Below the pieces are notes generated by a model. That model ran no database searches. It worked only from the letters and a program-made list of their open reading frames with translations, and was not told the DNA's origin. DNA of 64,000 bases, taken from NCBI RefSeq assembly GCF_902500215.1, contig NZ_CABVOU010000041.1, forward strand, positions 1-64,000, in the 5' to 3' direction. The position numbers and the translations under genes are program-made. Below, one piece after another: positions 63,617-64,000 of this stretch. Position 1 is the stretch's first letter. Each line of letters begins with the position of its first letter. This stretch comes from Halomonas lysinitropha (GTDB lineage: Bacteria; Pseudomonadota; Gammaproteobacteria; Pseudomonadales; Halomonadaceae).

Positions 63617-64000
63617 CTACAGGCTGACGCGGTCGATATGGCGGCGGAAATACATCTCCAGGCGTAGGGTCAATCCCCAGCGCGGCTCGCGGTCGGCATC
63701 CCGGGGAAAGTGCAGCGAGGGTGCGACATCCAGAAAGGTGAACCCCTTGTGGATATCGCGGCGGAAACGCAACTGCAAGTAGCTGTCCTCGATGGTGGTG
63801 TGGGAGAGGCTTTCACCAAGCACTGCGGCGGAGTAGCGCAGTACACTGCGGTCGTTGATGCGCTGGTTGAGCTCGGCGGCTTGGCTGAACTCCAGGGTAT
63901 CCTTCGTCTCGCGCCACTGAACGTTGGTGAGAAAGCGCAGGTGACGTTTCTCGTCCACGGGGCGGCCCAGATCCCAGCGGGTACGCGCCGAGTAACCGTC
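63617..64000 (-). CDS. Probable outer-membrane beta-barrel protein, C-terminal part (5' end outside window)
   Basis: The frame is open from the window edge to a stop at 63617, 127 codons. Alternating hydrophobic/polar strands (HLRFLTNVQWRETKDTLEFSQAAEL, SYLQLRFRRDIHKGFTFLDVAPSLHF, WGLTLRLEMYFRRH, given as landmarks) end in VSL, typical of outer-membrane barrels. No family named. The function cannot be told from this part. Confidence 0.6.
   Translation of the reverse strand, partial: DGYSARTRWDLGRPVDEKRHLRFLTNVQWRETKDTLEFSQAAELNQRINDRSVLRYSAAVLGESLSHTTIEDSYLQLRFRRDIHKGFTFLDVAPSLHFPRDADREPRWGLTLRLEMYFRRHIDRVSL

Noticed and set aside
1..64000. tRNA, rRNA or transposase genes
   Set aside because: I read both strands for tRNA-like stems, rRNA motifs and DDE-type transposase motifs and saw none I could support.

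Overview
The window is a high-GC chromosomal segment, almost certainly from a gammaproteobacterium of the Halomonadaceae (Halomonas and relatives). The evidence is the dnaX-ybaB-recR-rnd-ycgL-ycgN order, the hrpA/KAS III and HsbR/HsbA-like pairs, acidic protein composition, and strong G/C bias at third codon positions. I saw no rRNA, tRNA, CRISPR array, intact insertion sequence or prophage. All calls come from reading motifs, start contexts and gene order; no database search was run.

Layout. 0-20 kb is mostly housekeeping: DNA repair (dnaX 3' end, ybaB, recR), RNA turnover (rnd, hrpA), an S9 oligopeptidase with an internal duplication, a von Willebrand A protein, a glutamine amidotransferase, fadD, a FabH-like ketoacyl-ACP synthase, MlaA, a phosphatase/STAS switch, transaldolase and a Bcr-type exporter. 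21-44 kb is an oxyanion block: pstSCAB behind a Pho box, chrA, then arsC, an arsenic-type GAPDH, arsJ and arsR. It continues with a cbpA/cbpM pair (cbpA frameshifted), a ZIP transporter, an ACR3-related permease, an exported pyrophosphatase, a thioredoxin-like protein with a YraQ/ArsP-type permease, a SigZ-like sigma factor, a thiolase, an MFS exporter, a small CC-motif protein, ACR3, and phnDCEE behind a second Pho box. Two near-identical AT-rich operators, at arsC and at ACR3, suggest that one ArsR controls both. The logic is coherent: Pst and Phn importers admit phosphate-like ions including arsenate, and the neighbouring genes reduce, derivatise and expel arsenic.

44-54 kb holds a FetAB-like exporter, a PAS-GGDEF cyclase, a scar of two gene fragments, and an acyl-CoA catabolic set (thiolase, TetR regulator, acyl-CoA synthetase, SDR dehydrogenase, acyl-CoA dehydrogenase) with recognisable operators. 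54-64 kb is accessory: a zinc peptidase, an unusual HTH-GST fusion, a deaminase, a Cys-rich protein, an unknown protein under a probable Fur box, acuI, and a leftward two- or three-gene unit encoding an ATP-grasp ligase and a 662-residue protein with a papain-like catalytic signature. Last come a lipoprotein hydrolase, a small winged-helix protein and the 3' end of a probable outer-membrane protein gene.

Most promising leads: the ATP-grasp/papain-like unit (58.5-62.2 kb), the oligopeptidase with a perfectly duplicated catalytic-His segment (3.6 kb), the HTH-GST fusion (54.9 kb), and the two-site ArsR regulon with its unusual accessory genes.
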